Shown in pieces: positions 11,823-24,830 of a DNA stretch of 64,000 nt (its first letter is position 1; the number at the start of each line of letters is the position of its first letter). A program made the position numbers and the translations under genes. Under the pieces are notes generated by a model that was not told the DNA's origin, made no database searches, and worked only from the letters and a program-made list of their open reading frames with translations. This DNA is from Paulownia fortunei (lineage: Eukaryota > Streptophyta > Magnoliopsida > Lamiales > Paulowniaceae), in the NCBI GenBank assembly GCA_019321725.1, contig CM033106.1, positions 30,988,118-31,052,117 on the forward strand, in the 5' to 3' direction.

Positions 11823-13465
11823 TGTTGCGACTAACGAGTTTTTGACAGAAAAAAGAAAAAAGCAGAACGAAAATTTCTTCTTTTTTCCTCTCTCTAAAGG
11901 AAGATATGGCCTGAAATCTGAGCCCTTTTGGCCCAGCTGTTCTCCCACGGCTTTGTGCTTCGGCCCTTTATGCTCTTGGACTGGGTCAGAGAGAGATATT
12001 TTTTGTATCTTTTTGTAACATGTCAATGAAATAACAATTAAAGAAAACTACAAAAGTCCGTTAATGTATAAGCTCTTAAAAGTTTATAAAATGTTTAGTA
12101 ATTTTTTTAAAAAAGATATTAAATTTTTATAAATTCCTTAAAAAAATACAAAATTTCAGACTTATTTTTAAAATTTTAACAAACTTTTCTAACTTTGACC
12201 ATACTAATTATAAAAATTATAATCTTACAGACTTCTTACGAATTGCATAATTAAAAAAATTATAATACATAGAAATTTACTATATATTTTAAATAACTTT
12301 AACCAAACCACTAGCAATGCCAAGGAAAAGTGTTGATGGGATTTGGAATTGTAAGTTTGTTTTAATTTTGAAAATAATAAAATTAAACAATTAAACTTAA
12401 ATTTGAAGGGATTTGATTGAAAAGTCTTTAATACCTTAATTTTACATTAAGCATCAATGCGTGCATTGCGTTCCTTGTGAATCTGGTTCTAAGTTATCAT
12501 GGTCTTGAATGAGAACATCAATGGGGTGATAAGGTCTTAAAAAATAAATTAGAATTTTTGTTATTTACTTCTTTAAGAAGTTTGCAAGATTTTATCTTAT
12601 TTTCAATTTTTTAAGCTTACAAAATAATCTCTTAAATTTTTTATCGAAGATGTTTTGTAAATTTTCAAATATCGTGTAAGATATTATTTATAAGTCGATC
12701 ATATATTTATATAACCAAAAAAGTAAGGGGAAGAAGGTTTAGTGTTAACAATACAGCCTTTATACAGTATGGGGAGTGCACAATCTATGATTTATTTATC
12801 TATTGATTTTTACAATAACCTATGTTTGGATTGTCAAGAATAAGAATATCCTTCTATTCTACCTTTAAGAAGCAAAAGAAATATAAAGGAAACTGACGCA
12901 ATTAAAAGTATTTGGGGTATAAATATGAGTGACGGTGATTTGATTTATTGGAAAGGGCTGACGGTGATAAAAATATTCATCTCTGTGTATTGCTATTTCT
13001 ACAGAAAACTACGTGTCAAATTTGAAAATGAATATGTTGTGAATACCATACGATCGATTTTATTTGGGGTGGATATTATTTTTCAAAACTTAAATAGGGT
13101 AAATCTTGGATAGGTGAATTAAAAAAAAAAAAAAAAAGAAAAGCAAAAGAACCTTTTCATACCCCAAATCATGCAAAGTTGGTTTTGGTTTTGATTTCTT
13201 CCTTTCTAAAAATAATTTATAATAAAATCATACACACTAAACTAAAATATCTGGATTCTTCAATTTTGGAGAAATCAATTGCACTTTTTTTTTTGTTAGT
13301 AGCAGAGGACACGACGTCGCTTCCTTCGCACGCGAACCCTTCAAATAAACCCAAAAGCCAGTCTTTCCACTCCACTCCTACTACCACTACCACACCAGCC
13401 CCACAGCCATCTCTCTCTGTCTCTTCGATCTTAACCACCGCATCATCCGCCGGATAAACCGGGAA
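11823..13465. other. Divergent intergenic region between ATP synthase e and PIN1
   Basis: The two flanking genes point away from each other, so this 1.6 kb holds both promoters. Apart from the first 200 bases it is AT-rich, with an A-run near 13120-13140. I see no further gene. The 12925-13113 open frame has no recognisable domain. Confidence 0.5.
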
Positions 13466-15531
13466 ATGTCGTCGAGCCAGCAGGTGAGGGCATCGCACAT
13501 ACTGATAAAGCACGAAGGATCCCGCCGGAAGTCCTCCTGGAAGGATCCCGAGGGACGCCGCATCTCTGCCACCACAAGGGACAACGCCGTCGCCCAGCTC
13601 AAAACCCTCCGCGACGATATCCTCGCCGGTAAAACGAGGTTCGACGATGTCGCGTCTGGGTTCTCGGACTGCAGCTCAGCCAAGCGCGGCGGCGATCTTG
13701 GTATGGAAGTTGAAATTTTTATTTTTCAACGGGGTTATTTTGGTCTTTTGATTTCGTCTTTTTTTTTTTTTTGAAATTTTGACGGTGGGTGAGATATAAA
13801 TTAATACTTGTAGCTGGCCTTTATTTGGCTTTATTTATTGTGACATATTGTATGCTTTGACGTTTGTTGCTTTAGTTCTTGCTAGAATACTTTGAATTTT
13901 CAGGTTGGTCTTTTAGTTATGGTTGGAACTTGTATGAAAGAATACGATGGGCTTTGGGCTGCAATTATGAGAACATTACTGTACATCATTCTATGGAGAG
14001 AAAATCAATGGCATGGAAGAAGTTTCATATTAGTGGTGTGTGTTTGCTTTTGTAAACAAATATTTGATAAATAATTATATATTTTTTGATGTTTTTCTTG
14101 GATTTGAAAATTAAGGATAATGGTTGGCTATTGTACATTTTAATAACCAACTGATAATTTTGGATTGAAGTTGTTTGAATTTGGGAATTTGAAGAATTAG
14201 CTATACCACTACATATTTGATGTGTTTGATCCTTTATATAATCATGGGTGGAGATTATATTATCCAATTGAATTTGGTCAAATGCCAAGGGTTTTTTAAT
14301 ATGCAATTAAAGGCAAAGAATATGGCATCATGTGTTATAAGGAAGATGATATGTACTATAGAGTAAGGTTTCTGGAGTTACTTGGCTCTATATTGATAGC
14401 AAATTAATCTTAGGCCTAAATCTGAAACTCACTCAAATTATGGTCTATGACGAGTACTATGCCATGATTTGATCTAGTTCTCTGTGTTTTTCATTGTAAT
14501 CAGTGTCTCACTTTGGTGGTATCAATGGTGGATGTTTTTGTGAGTTTAGTTTTGCTTTAGTGGCATGCCCAGCTTGCATGCTCACATGTCCTTTATGTTG
14601 ACTGATATGATGTTCTGATGTAGTTGATACATATTATTTTACTTCAAGCTCAAGATGCTTTTTTTATTCTGATGAAGGTATACTTTTTGTTCAACTTTAG
14701 AAATTGTCATTCACTTTGCATTATCATCCATGTCACCTCCTTTATCATTTAAAGGTTCATGCCATGAACTGTAGTCAAGCTTTGAAAGTAAGAGAGATGC
14801 TACTATCTTCAGCGCTTATGCTGCTCTTTCAACCCTGTTACAATCTAAAAGGTTTAAACTGCATGGAACCTATTTGATTTTTAACTTTCTTCTCATGAGT
14901 AGTTTGCATTATTTTCTCCCATTTGAAAATTTCACCAATTGCTTGGCTGAGTATCCTCGCTTAACTTAGTACTACATTATTGTAGTTAGAAGTGGTTAAT
15001 ATCTGATGTAGGAGGTGGGTCAATTTTTTGATCTCTGTAGCTTCTGCATTTGTCATGGTATCATCAAAATCTTAGGTTTATCCTTGTGCATGAAGAAACT
15101 GTTTGGAATAGGAAGTTTATTTTCTCCTTTGTATGAGAAGCAATGTTGCTTCTAATGCCCAAGATTGACTTTGGTCTTTGGTTCCTGACGAAAGGAATCC
15201 AAATTCCCATTTTCCAGTTATTATTCTAATGTCCACTTATTTGGGTTAGACTGGCCATTGGCGTGAACTGCAGATACTCTTTTAATTCTCTCGTCTTTCA
15301 GATATTATCGAAAATTGCGGGTTTATTTTTCTTTCAGATATACTCTTTCATGTTTCTTTTATAACCCAGTGTTATGATTATGAGCTCATTATGTCTGTTC
15401 TTTTAGGTCCTTTCGGCCGTGGTCAGATGCAGAAACCATTTGAAGATGCCACATTCAAGTTGAAGATTGGTGAAATTAGTGACATTGTCGACACTGATAG
15501 CGGTGTTCACATAATAATGAGAACAGGTTGA
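13466..15531 (+). CDS. PIN1: PIN1-type peptidyl-prolyl cis-trans isomerase (parvulin)
   Basis: Two exons, 13466-13700 and 15407-15531, join through codon 79 (G|GT) and give 119 residues, the length of plant PIN1At. The whole protein is a parvulin domain: [19 protein letters not shown] at the start, then [13 protein letters not shown] and [15 protein letters not shown], ending [10 protein letters not shown]. It lacks the WW domain of animal Pin1, as is normal in plants. Residues R20, R21 and K22 form the basic loop that binds phosphate in phospho-Ser/Thr-Pro substrates. C69 in SDCSS matches the active-site cysteine. Family knowledge: plant PIN1At isomerises phosphorylated Ser/Thr-Pro bonds and affects flowering and auxin transport. 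It is unrelated to the auxin efflux carrier also called PIN1. The intron is about 1.7 kb. Confidence 0.96.
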
Positions 15532-17878
15532 TGTCGGCTTGGGTAAACACAGGAACAAGTTCCTGTGTCAAACTACAACATGGCAAATTAAGACTTTATG
15601 CATTTTATGCTCTTTAACTTTTCTTTTCCTTTTTTCTCCCCACGCCCTATTATAAACTTAAATCTATGTTGGCAAGTTGTTCGACGTTCTCTCTGTGCAC
15701 TATAGTGAATAAGGTTCCCTCCTTTTTTAAGAGTGAACCAAACAACCATATTCCTATTAGTTTATTCTGAACTTGTATTATCTATTTTGCTATCTTGATC
15801 ATTTTTCTGCCTGAAAAACTTTTTTTGTTTAGCACTCCTTTGATTGACTGAAAGCATTGTTGAAATGCATCTGACAAGAAGATAGATTGGTATTCTTGTG
15901 AATTTTGATTATGAAATTCATCCATGTCGAGGTTTCACTACTTCCATACTCTTGCAGACTACTTCCATTCTCGTTGCAGCTTGGATGCAGTTTGATTTGG
16001 CATTAACTTTTATTAACTTAACTGCTGCAAAATCCAATTATGAATCGTTTTCGTTTAGTTTGTTAATTCATGGCATGCTATCATCAATTATCGAAAACAA
16101 AATCTTCAAAATCAAACTCTGACAGAGCATTTTGCTCTTAGCTTCTTCCGGGAATCTTGGCCCGGACATGGACTTGGACTGGATGCAAGGGATGTGGGAT
16201 ATTCCCTCTCTTGGTCCACATGTTTGTTAGCCAATTCCCTTGGCCACTAAGAACTCGGAGCTCACTATAACACACCCAAAACGCAAGTGGGATGTGATGT
16301 TCCTGAAAATGGGTCCGAATTTCTTTTCATCCATCTCTTATTCCTCAGCTGTTACGTGGAAAACACTAAAAAGTTTTGGCATTTGGACCGTAGACCTGTT
16401 TTAGTTAAAAAAAATTCACATCTTGATAGATGAAGAATTACATATTATCAAAGTAAGTTTTCGAGCGGTTAAATTTACATATTTGTATTTGTGACAGTAC
16501 TCAAATGAATAGTAACTATGTTTTTTTTCTATAGTTTATTATAGTGTGGTGCATTGGAGCCCAATAATTTAAGCGTTTGATTTGTGGGAATATTGCCAAG
16601 GAAACTTAGTTTAGTGGCATAGCAAAAATTCAAAGATTGAGGTATTGGATTCCAATTTCACTTCTTACTTTATTAAGATAAAGCTAAAGAGCAACTGTTC
16701 TGCTTTGCACCGTACAAGTGTCAGTGGGGAAATCACTTCCCAAAAGCAGTCGATTGCTTCTAAAAATAGAATACGCTTATCAATAATTTTGGTTCGAGTG
16801 AATACACGTCTTTCAGTTTAAGAAAATGTCAAAATCAGCCTATAAGAGTGCATTTTTAGATCAAGAAAATTGTACTCCATCCATTCATTTAATAGGCCCT
16901 GCCCAGCCCAGCCCATTTGGTCTTCGGCGGGTAGCATCATTGAACCTGTAGTCAATAATTGCCGCTACTTTTTTAAGCTTTTTCTTTAGCATTGAGCCCA
17001 CAAAAGTTTTTAGCCGAATCTTATAAAAAGAACTCCAAAGGATCGCAAAATTCAACTCAATGGCCACCTTGGTCCCTTTATTCATTCTTTTCTTTCTTTC
17101 TTTCTTTCTTTCTTTCTTTATTATTATTTGCATTGCTAAAGTCTCATAGAACTAAATGTATTAAATTTAACGTGTACTCTACTTATTTTTTAAATAGAAA
17201 AATACGTGCCACATTTTTAAGATGATAATTGAAAATAAGTTTGGTGTAAAGTTGTAACATCAAAGTTTTTAATAACATTTTGACACTCTCATATTTACAT
17301 ATTTTTGATCAAGGACTTGAATTTAAAATGCTTAGAACTCGTTTCGTTGTATATTAGTTTTCTTATTTATTTATTTTTATTTTGTGTATGAATTTATGTG
17401 AAAATGATAATATGTTAAATAATAATAGGATGATATATTACCATTTAAGTTATTATACATTTCATTTTTTTTTATATTACATCAATTAAATTAAATTTAA
17501 TTAGAAGAATTTTTCAATTTTTTAATTTTTACACATAATAATATAAGTTCCCCAAATCCGGAATCCGATAATAATAACATATTAAAATGACCGTAGAAGA
17601 AGTCAAAGAAGAAAAAGGACACAAGTCCCATCACGCCGCAAGTAGATTTTCTCTGTACTTTACCTTTCGAGGACGTTGAATTGTGTCCGTTCGAATCATC
17701 ACAGACCAATCAAATTCCTCCTGATACTCACAATAATCACCGAACTGTGCAACCTAATTTTCCCCAAACTCCTCTCCTCCTCATCTGACAACAAACATAA
17801 AGGCACCAAAACCTAGTCCACCCCCTTTGGCTATTCATAGTCCATTCTCCCAGCCACCTCCTTATCTCCTCAACTCCC
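15532..17878. other. Intergenic region between PIN1 and the PurF-like gene
   Basis: Holds the PIN1 3' UTR and, close to 17878, the promoter and leader of the next gene, which are visibly richer in C. Open frames at 15898-16122, 16885-17133, 16992-17225 and 17497-17709 show no recognisable domain. A TTTC microsatellite is present. Confidence 0.5.
17087..17119. repeat. (TTTC)n microsatellite
   Basis: About eight TTTC units with one imperfection at the left end, in the region between PIN1 and the PurF-like gene. Confidence 0.93.
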
Positions 17879-19633
17879 ATGGCCACCACCGCCGCCTCAT
17901 CCGTCGCAGCTACTACTTCCGCGTCCGCCTATCCCACGTCCTCCACCACCCGCCTCTCGCCTCTCCCGGCGCCCTCCAAGTCCTGGTCCCCCCTCTTCCC
18001 CAAAACCCTCCAAAAACCCCTCCATATTACCCTCGCAAACAATCCCATCTCAGATATCGTCTCAACCTACAAAAATTCAACCAACTCAAATACTGATAAC
18101 ACACTATTTTCTCAAGATGATGACGATAAACCTCGGGAAGAATGTGGGGTGGTGGGAATTTACGGCGACCCGGAAGCCTCCCGCCTCTGCTATTTGGCCC
18201 TCCACGCGCTCCAGCACCGCGGGCAAGAGGGCGCAGGGATTGTGGCGGTGCACGATAACGTCCTCCAGTCGGTTACCGGCGTTGGGCTCGTGTCCGAGGT
18301 TTTCAGCGAGTCGAAATTGGATAAGTTGCCTGGAGATATAGCCATAGGCCACGTCCGTTATTCGACAGCTGGATCCTCTATGCTTAAAAATGTTCAGCCT
18401 TTTGTTGCTGGTTACCGATTTGGGTCGGTTGGAGTTGCCCACAACGGGAATTTGGTAAATTACCAAGCGTTGCGGGCGGAGCTTGAAGACAACGGGTCTA
18501 TTTTCAACACGAGCTCGGATACGGAGGTGGTTTTGCACTTGATTGCGATTTCGAAGGCGCGGCCGTTCTTTATGAGAATTGTTGAGGCTTGCGAAAAGCT
18601 GGAGGGGGCTTATTCTATGGTTTTCTTGACAGAGGACAAGCTTGTGGCGGTTCGGGATCCCTTTGGTTTCAGGCCGTTGGTAATGGGTCGCAGGAGCAAT
18701 GGTGCTGTGGTTTTTGCTTCCGAGACTTGCGCTTTGGATTTGATTGAGGCGACGTATGAAAGAGAGGTTTATCCGGGTGAAGTTCTTGTGGTGGATAAGG
18801 AAGGGGTCGGGTCGGTTTGTTTGATGCCTCATCCCGAGCCCAAATCATGCATTTTCGAGCATATTTACTTTGCTCTGCCGAACTCTGTCGTTTTCGGAAG
18901 GTCTGTATACGAATCCAGGCACGCATTTGGAGAAATCTTAGCTACTGAGGCACCAGTAGATTGTGATGTGGTGATTGCAGTGCCTGATTCTGGGGTTGTG
19001 GCTGCGCTCGGATATGCTGCGAAAACAGGAGTACCATTTCAGCAGGGGTTGATTAGGTCACATTATGTTGGGAGGACGTTTATCGAGCCATCTCAGAAGA
19101 TTAGGGACTTTGGTGTGAAGCTCAAATTATCGCCAGTGAGGGCGGTGTTGGAGGGGAAACGTGTCGTGGTGGTGGATGATTCGATTGTCAGAGGAACGAC
19201 TTCTTCGAAGATAGTAAGGTTGTTAAAGGAGGCCGGAGCGAAAGAGGTTCACATGAGAATTGCGAGCCCTCCAATTATAGGCTCGTGTTATTATGGAGTT
19301 GATACGCCTAGTTCAGAGGAGTTGATATCGAATAGGATGAGCGTGGAGGAGATTAGGGAGTTCATTGGCTCGGATTCGCTTGCGTTTCTGCCAATTGATA
19401 GCTTGAAGAAGTTGTTGGGGGGTGATTCTCCCAACTTCTGTTATGCTTGCTTTTCTGGTAAGTACCCGGTGCAGCCAACGGGCAAAGTGAAGAGGGTTGG
19501 GGATTTTCTTGATGATGGATTGAGTGGAAGTCTGGAATCCATTGATGGGGGTTGGCTTCGTGAAACTAGAATTAAGAAGGGGGTGGATGTTACAGAACTG
19601 GACTCAAAAAAGGAGATCAAATTCTCTGCGTAG
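17879..19633 (+). CDS. ATASE: Amidophosphoribosyltransferase, plastid-targeted (PurF/ATase)
   Basis: Intronless, 584 residues. It catalyses the first committed step of purine synthesis: glutamine plus PRPP gives 5-phosphoribosylamine. Residues 1 to about 85 are rich in Ser, Thr, Ala and Pro and act as a plastid transit region. The mature enzyme would start near C89 in REECGVVGIYG, the nucleophilic cysteine of the class II glutaminase domain, followed by HALQHRGQEGAG and HVRYST. The phosphoribosyltransferase domain carries the PRPP loop VVVVDDSIVRGTTSSK at about residues 428-440. Cysteines in EPKSCIFEH, GSCYYGVD and FCYACFSG match the four ligands of the 4Fe-4S cluster in Bacillus-type PurF. 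The start is the first ATG of the long frame. A C-rich leader precedes it. The family usually has three copies in plants, and I cannot say which this is. Confidence 0.97.
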   Translation: MATTAASSVAATTSASAYPTSSTTRLSPLPAPSKSWSPLFPKTLQKPLHITLANNPISDIVSTYKNSTNSNTDNTLFSQDDDDKPREECGVVGIYGDPEASRLCYLALHALQHRGQEGAGIVAVHDNVLQSVTGVGLVSEVFSESKLDKLPGDIAIGHVRYSTAGSSMLKNVQPFVAGYRFGSVGVAHNGNLVNYQALRAELEDNGSIFNTSSDTEVVLHLIAISKARPFFMRIVEACEKLEGAYSMVFLTEDKLVAVRDPFGFRPLVMGRRSNGAVVFASETCALDLIEATYEREVYPGEVLVVDKEGVGSVCLMPHPEPKSCIFEHIYFALPNSVVFGRSVYESRHAFGEILATEAPVDCDVVIAVPDSGVVAALGYAAKTGVPFQQGLIRSHYVGRTFIEPSQKIRDFGVKLKLSPVRAVLEGKRVVVVDDSIVRGTTSSKIVRLLKEAGAKEVHMRIASPPIIGSCYYGVDTPSSEELISNRMSVEEIREFIGSDSLAFLPIDSLKKLLGGDSPNFCYACFSGKYPVQPTGKVKRVGDFLDDGLSGSLESIDGGWLRETRIKKGVDVTELDSKKEIKFSA

Positions 19634-20731
19634 TAGTAGGGGCATTTATCATTTTATTTTGGGATATACTGGTGCATAATTTACCTGATTATAAAGCTTT
19701 TCTGGTCATGGAAAGAGCAGAACCCATAGTTCAATTGATGAACAAACACATGTTTTGTGCAATTCTTTCTGCTTTATTTAAAGTATGGGTGGCGAACCAA
19801 TTGCTCATACAACAATTTTGGTTATGCTTTTATATATTCTATTCCTGGTTAATTTATGCGAGTAATGAACACTGGGTGAGTTTATTATATTGGCTATGCA
19901 TTATGTATTTTAATTCTGGTTAATCAAGGGGACTGATAAAACATTGGGTTGGGCTTACATTCACCTGTTATCGTTGGTAGATCAAGTACATGCAAGATTT
20001 GGAAATCTGCCATCCGCAAGACTCATAATTTAAAAGGTCTTGCTGTCCAGGAAAAACAAATTCTCAGAAAATATTTTGGGTAATATATATGGGTACTGGG
20101 ATTGGAAAATATAGAGAATGAGAATTATGTTTTGGGAAAAAATGATGTAACTGCATACTGAAAATAATGAAGGCTTTGTTTAGGTGTTATTTTTGTAATT
20201 CTTAAAAAAATATTGAGTACCGAAATTGAAGAATGTGTAAAAATAAGAACATGTTTGAATTTTTTGTTAACAAAAACCGTCATATATTTTGAAAAATATT
20301 TTCAAATCTACTTGTCAACAAATGTTATTTGTTGTGATTATTGAAAAATATTTTCAATTGTAAATACTTATCAATGTTGTTTTATTATAGATAGTAAGGA
20401 TATTATAGTATATATATTGGGAAAAAAAACTGTATTTTTTTCCAGATTTTACAAGTGCTCTATGATTACAAATATGAAACGAAATCAGGACACAAAACAT
20501 TGCAGTAGCAATAGTGATCATTATCTTACACTCATTAATATAAATTGGATTTCATTTCTGAAATTGTAAGTCCACAAAATTTATAAGGCTCTACTAGAGA
20601 AACCATTTTTCTCTTAAAGCCTATGCAATCTTTGACAAGCAATTTTGTGTGGCATGCAATGGCTGCATCACCAATCATTGTGCAATTTCAGGGGGAAAAA
20701 AAAAAAAATACACCCCAACATGATGCCCCAT
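19634..20731. other. Convergent intergenic region between PurF-like gene and DUS3
   Basis: Both neighbours end here, so it should contain two 3' UTRs. The open frame at 19672-19923 is hydrophobic but has no recognisable domain and lies in the expected 3' UTR. No repeats above microsatellite size were noticed. Confidence 0.5.
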
Positions 20732-23700
20732 TTACCCATTTTCTGCTCTGTCATATGCGTTGGACTTGTGCTTGGGAGCAAATGTGAACCCAGAAGGCAC
20801 CTTGCCAAGCAACATCTCAGATATCCTAATCTGCAGCAAAAATGTCCAGGAAAAGTTATGATTCACAAAATACATCAAGTTTAGAGAGGAAGCTTAAACA
20901 GAGAAAAGTAATGTACCCAATCAGCAGCAGAATCAGAAGCCATTAAGGTCTCAAGTTCATCACGACCAAAATATGAGGGTGGCCGCCAATTTATCCTCTG
21001 CGGGATAACATCCAAGAGACCAACTGGTATGTATCTGCAAGTGTAACTAAGCCATTCCAGCAAGAAATGCCTTGTTGTCTCAACTCCTGCCATTAAATAC
21101 AAATGATGTAATGCACGTCCAACTTTTTTGTAAGTTAAAATGACCTATAAATGTACCACTGCTCCTAAATAGAAATATATTAACAATACATAAAAATACA
21201 ACAGAGAAAACAGGGTGAAAGAAAGTTGATTCTTTTGAATTCCAGTCACATACAGTTTATAAACTCTATATGGTGGAGGAAAAACTGCCTTAGAATTCTA
21301 AATTCCCTCTTCTAAGGCAAGATGGATGTGTCTGCTTGCACATGCGATACATCAATGAGAACCTGTCATCCAGCTATACCTAGACATGCACAAGCAAGTA
21401 AATATGCATAAATACATGTTAATATACCTTTCGAGTCGGAACCCCAATGTTCAAGGCCAAAACATACGTAATCCTTCAAAATATTCAACCGCTCTCCAGA
21501 ACTAATGTCCCAATGCCTCTGTTCCTTAATTTCAGTAAATATCCAGGGCTGAAAATATGGTAGACTTCAAACAGTAAGCTGATGTTTTAGATTGTTGAGG
21601 AGATGAAGATAAAGCTCGACTACATACCTTAATCAATGCGCCGCGAGCAATCATACATGAAGAGAGCTCAGGGCAATCAGACTTGTGACTGTTCCAGTCC
21701 AAGTAAGAGAACACATCACCATTTCCAAGGACTTGAAGATTAGAAGGGGCTGCTTGTGCACACTGGTAGATGTATTCCCAATCAGCAAGTTTGCTGTACC
21801 GTTGCTGTCGTGTCCGACCGTGTATTGTTACTGCACTGGCTCCCCAGTTTCCAATATCTGGTATCAAAGAGTCAATCCGGTTTTTGCCCTCAAAATACCC
21901 TGTTCGTACCTGGAGATGCAGAAACAACTACAGATACAGCAGAGGAACCTCCTCAAAGTTTACCATGCCAGAAATGGTCAAGAATTATTCTAAGGAGCTA
22001 ACCAGGTATTCAATATTTTGTTTAAAAATGAAACTTATCTGCCCATGTCCTTTTATAACCTAGGAGCATAAATATCTGCAATTGATATATTTTATATTGT
22101 GGAATGAGATAGATTATTAGGGCTTGATTGCTCCAGCCTCTGTCCAACAAGATAAAATCAAGAATGCACCAAAAACTGCAAATACCTTGATAGTCACTGC
22201 TGTGTCGACCGCTCTAGAAGTGGCTTCTACGACACTTTTCATTCGCATCGGTTTTGTAAGAAGGGCAGAGCCAGCACCCTTGTTGACGACAATATCAATT
22301 GGACATCCCATATTAATATCAATGAAATCCACTGTGCAATGCTGCTCTATGAGTTCAACAGTTCTTGCAACAGTATCAGGATATGCCCCACAGATCTGGA
22401 CACCAAAGAAATCTTCTGATGAATGGCGCCTTAGCAGAGCCCATTCCGAAGCTTGACCCTGTACAACACTCCATAGAACAGTGCGACAATGATTATTTTA
22501 CTTCACTAACCTTTAATCAGTAAGCCGACAAAACATGTACGTCATAGTAACTGCTAGCCAATAAAGGTGAACGTTTAAACACTGAGAATTGTATGAGCTG
22601 CTAATAAATATTGGATTAAGACCTTCTTGATATCGAAGAAGGCAAGCAGGACAGATTCCATGACCTATCAGCAGACAGGATGATGGATGAACCTTTGTTT
22701 TACATGGGGTATTCTGAACTTTGAAAACTTCAAGGTAGATTAAGTTCTAGGAGAATCAGGTAGGGTTAACAATATGAAAGTTTCTGAAAGCTATATGTTA
22801 ATCATGAGATCCCTATCTCCAACTGTGCTCTTCACACCACATACAAAGAAAAGGTGACATGGAAAATGTAAACAGCCTGCTAAAAGGGCAAGAGAACAAA
22901 TTTTGTCAAATAATTACATAGCTTTTTTAACTAATTCAGCACAAACATCCCAAGTGAGCAAGTTCAAAAGGGCTTCATTAAGTGCAAGAGGATTATAGAC
23001 ATCATTAACCAAATCATCTAAATTCTGCAACACCAATGGCAACTTCCTATCCCATTAACAAATTAGCTTAGCAGAGAAGAAAAATAGTTTTTGCCAACCT
23101 GCAAAAGATTGGTGCACATTGCCATCTCACCACATGTAACATCAGCTCCCAGAACCTTGCAGACCCGGCGATAGGGTAGATTTCCAACTGTAGTTAGGGG
23201 AGCAAGATAGAGCTTTTCTCTGAAGTCAATGAGTTTCTTTTCCCTTGGGTGTAACTTTAGGCATTTATCATTGTCTTCCACAATATTTTCAATGATGGAT
23301 ACTGGTTCATTCTGTTCACAGCTTTTGTCCACGTCTTTCTCGTGGAGAATTTGAACTGCTACAATACACCAGATAAACCAAAACACCCTAAACACAAAAC
23401 TTAAAATGGAGCATACATCAATCTCTATATAACTAACCATCATCAAGTGGTGCAGAACAAGTTTCATCTATTGAGCATTTTGTCTTCTTGGGTGGTCGAA
23501 GTTCATCAGCCACATCTGCTTCATCTGGTTTACCTTCTTCCAACACTTCAGCAGAGCAATCGATTTTGTTGCTGGCGTCAGCAGTCGCTCTACAACAATC
23601 ATTTCCATCAACATCTCCAGAGCCATTGGCAACAATTTGGCCATCATTGTCATTATCCCCCATATTTTTCTTTTTTCCCTGCCCCTGCAATCAAAATATT

Positions 23701-24830
23701 AAAGTAAACAAAAAGCCCAACGTAAACAAAATTCTGATAAAAGAATTTTGAAGGTTAAAATTTAAACAGAATTCATTGCTTTGGGAGAAGGTTAATAAGA
23801 GTAAAAGGTCTTGTCCTTGCCAGAAGCCCAAGAAGTTTGAGTGCAGCATCTGCCTTGGGAAACTTCATCCTGTTTTTCCATAAAAGCTTCTGAACATCCT
23901 TTTTCAATACATTCATTTCACTGTTTCTCTTGTCTTCATTAATCGTTCCGTTAACAACTTCACCATTATCATCCTTATGTGTGCCCGCAAATCTACAAGC
24001 CAGACCATAAGGACATGGCCCCTCCCTACTCAAGAAAGGGCACAGGCCATCTAAATCATCTGGTTTCTGCATTCAACAACACCAAGTCCCAGCACAATAA
24101 CTAAATAAAAACATTACTTCGATAGAATAGCCAGATAGAACAAAAGAAAATAATCAACCAGAGATTTGGTAAGTTTTTTTTTAATCTTCTTTCAGTTTCT
24201 AAGTCTACCTGAGTTTTGAATGCTTCCAAATCATGGCTGAAGCGGCACTTTTCGTTATACGGACATGAACTAACCTTCCCGCTTTTTGCTACCTCCGGAC
24301 ATATATGCAGCGCAGATTTTTGTTCCTATATTATTTCTAACAAACCTTTAGTCCACTTCACACAACCGCATCACAAATTATTAAATCAAATAAACTATGA
24401 AAGAACGAAATCAAGCAATTCCATCACTCTTTGCAAAAGAAATAATTCATTATGAAAAAGCTTCACCCTTTAATATAAGCAAGCAAATGGCATTTCATTT
24501 CATATACCACGCAATTAACTGTCCAAAACAACCAACTTATTTTCGGACCTGACGGCGCTCGCGTTTTAGCTGGCGTTTGGATTTCTTCTCCTTGATAATT
24601 GGAGAGGAGACGCCGTCGTTTTGGGCGGTTGCTTTGTCATCAGCTTTATTGTTGTCGCTTCTATCGCAAGTTCTGACGGGCGGCGGGCGGAGGAAATCTC
24701 TCTTAACTGGAGCTATGGCTTTAGCCACCAGCTCCTCCGCGCTCGGCTGAGGTTGAACGGGAGCCGAAGCCGGAGCTTCAGTGGCTGAGACGTCTTTGGA
24801 AGTATTACCCAGGGCTCTCCGGTCTTCCAT
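20732..24830 (-). CDS. DUS3: tRNA-dihydrouridine(47) synthase, DUS3-like, CCCH zinc fingers
   Basis: Ten minus-strand exons: 24549-24830, 24209-24325, 23821-24066, 23438-23684, 23099-23355, 22186-22458, 21628-21909, 21428-21548, 20917-21086 and 20732-20830. All phases agree and give about 697 residues, close to Arabidopsis DUS3-like. Residues 1-94 are low complexity with a basic end ([13 protein letters not shown]). Two CCCH zinc fingers follow, near C103-H125 ([11 protein letters not shown]) and C142-H163 ([13 protein letters not shown]). The FMN-binding TIM barrel starts at [16 protein letters not shown] near residue 350. The catalytic cysteine is C435 in INMGCPID, and [19 protein letters not shown] follows. 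Family knowledge: Dus3 uses FMN and NADPH to reduce uridine 47 in tRNA variable loops and can also modify mRNA. Intron 3 appears to start with GC rather than GT, and exon 5 has a tandem TAGCAG acceptor. Confidence 0.95.

Noticed and set aside
18104..18926. 242-codon and other minus-strand frames inside the PurF-like gene
   Set aside because: They lie opposite a fully conserved enzyme and have no recognisable domain; long antisense frames are common in GC-richer coding DNA.
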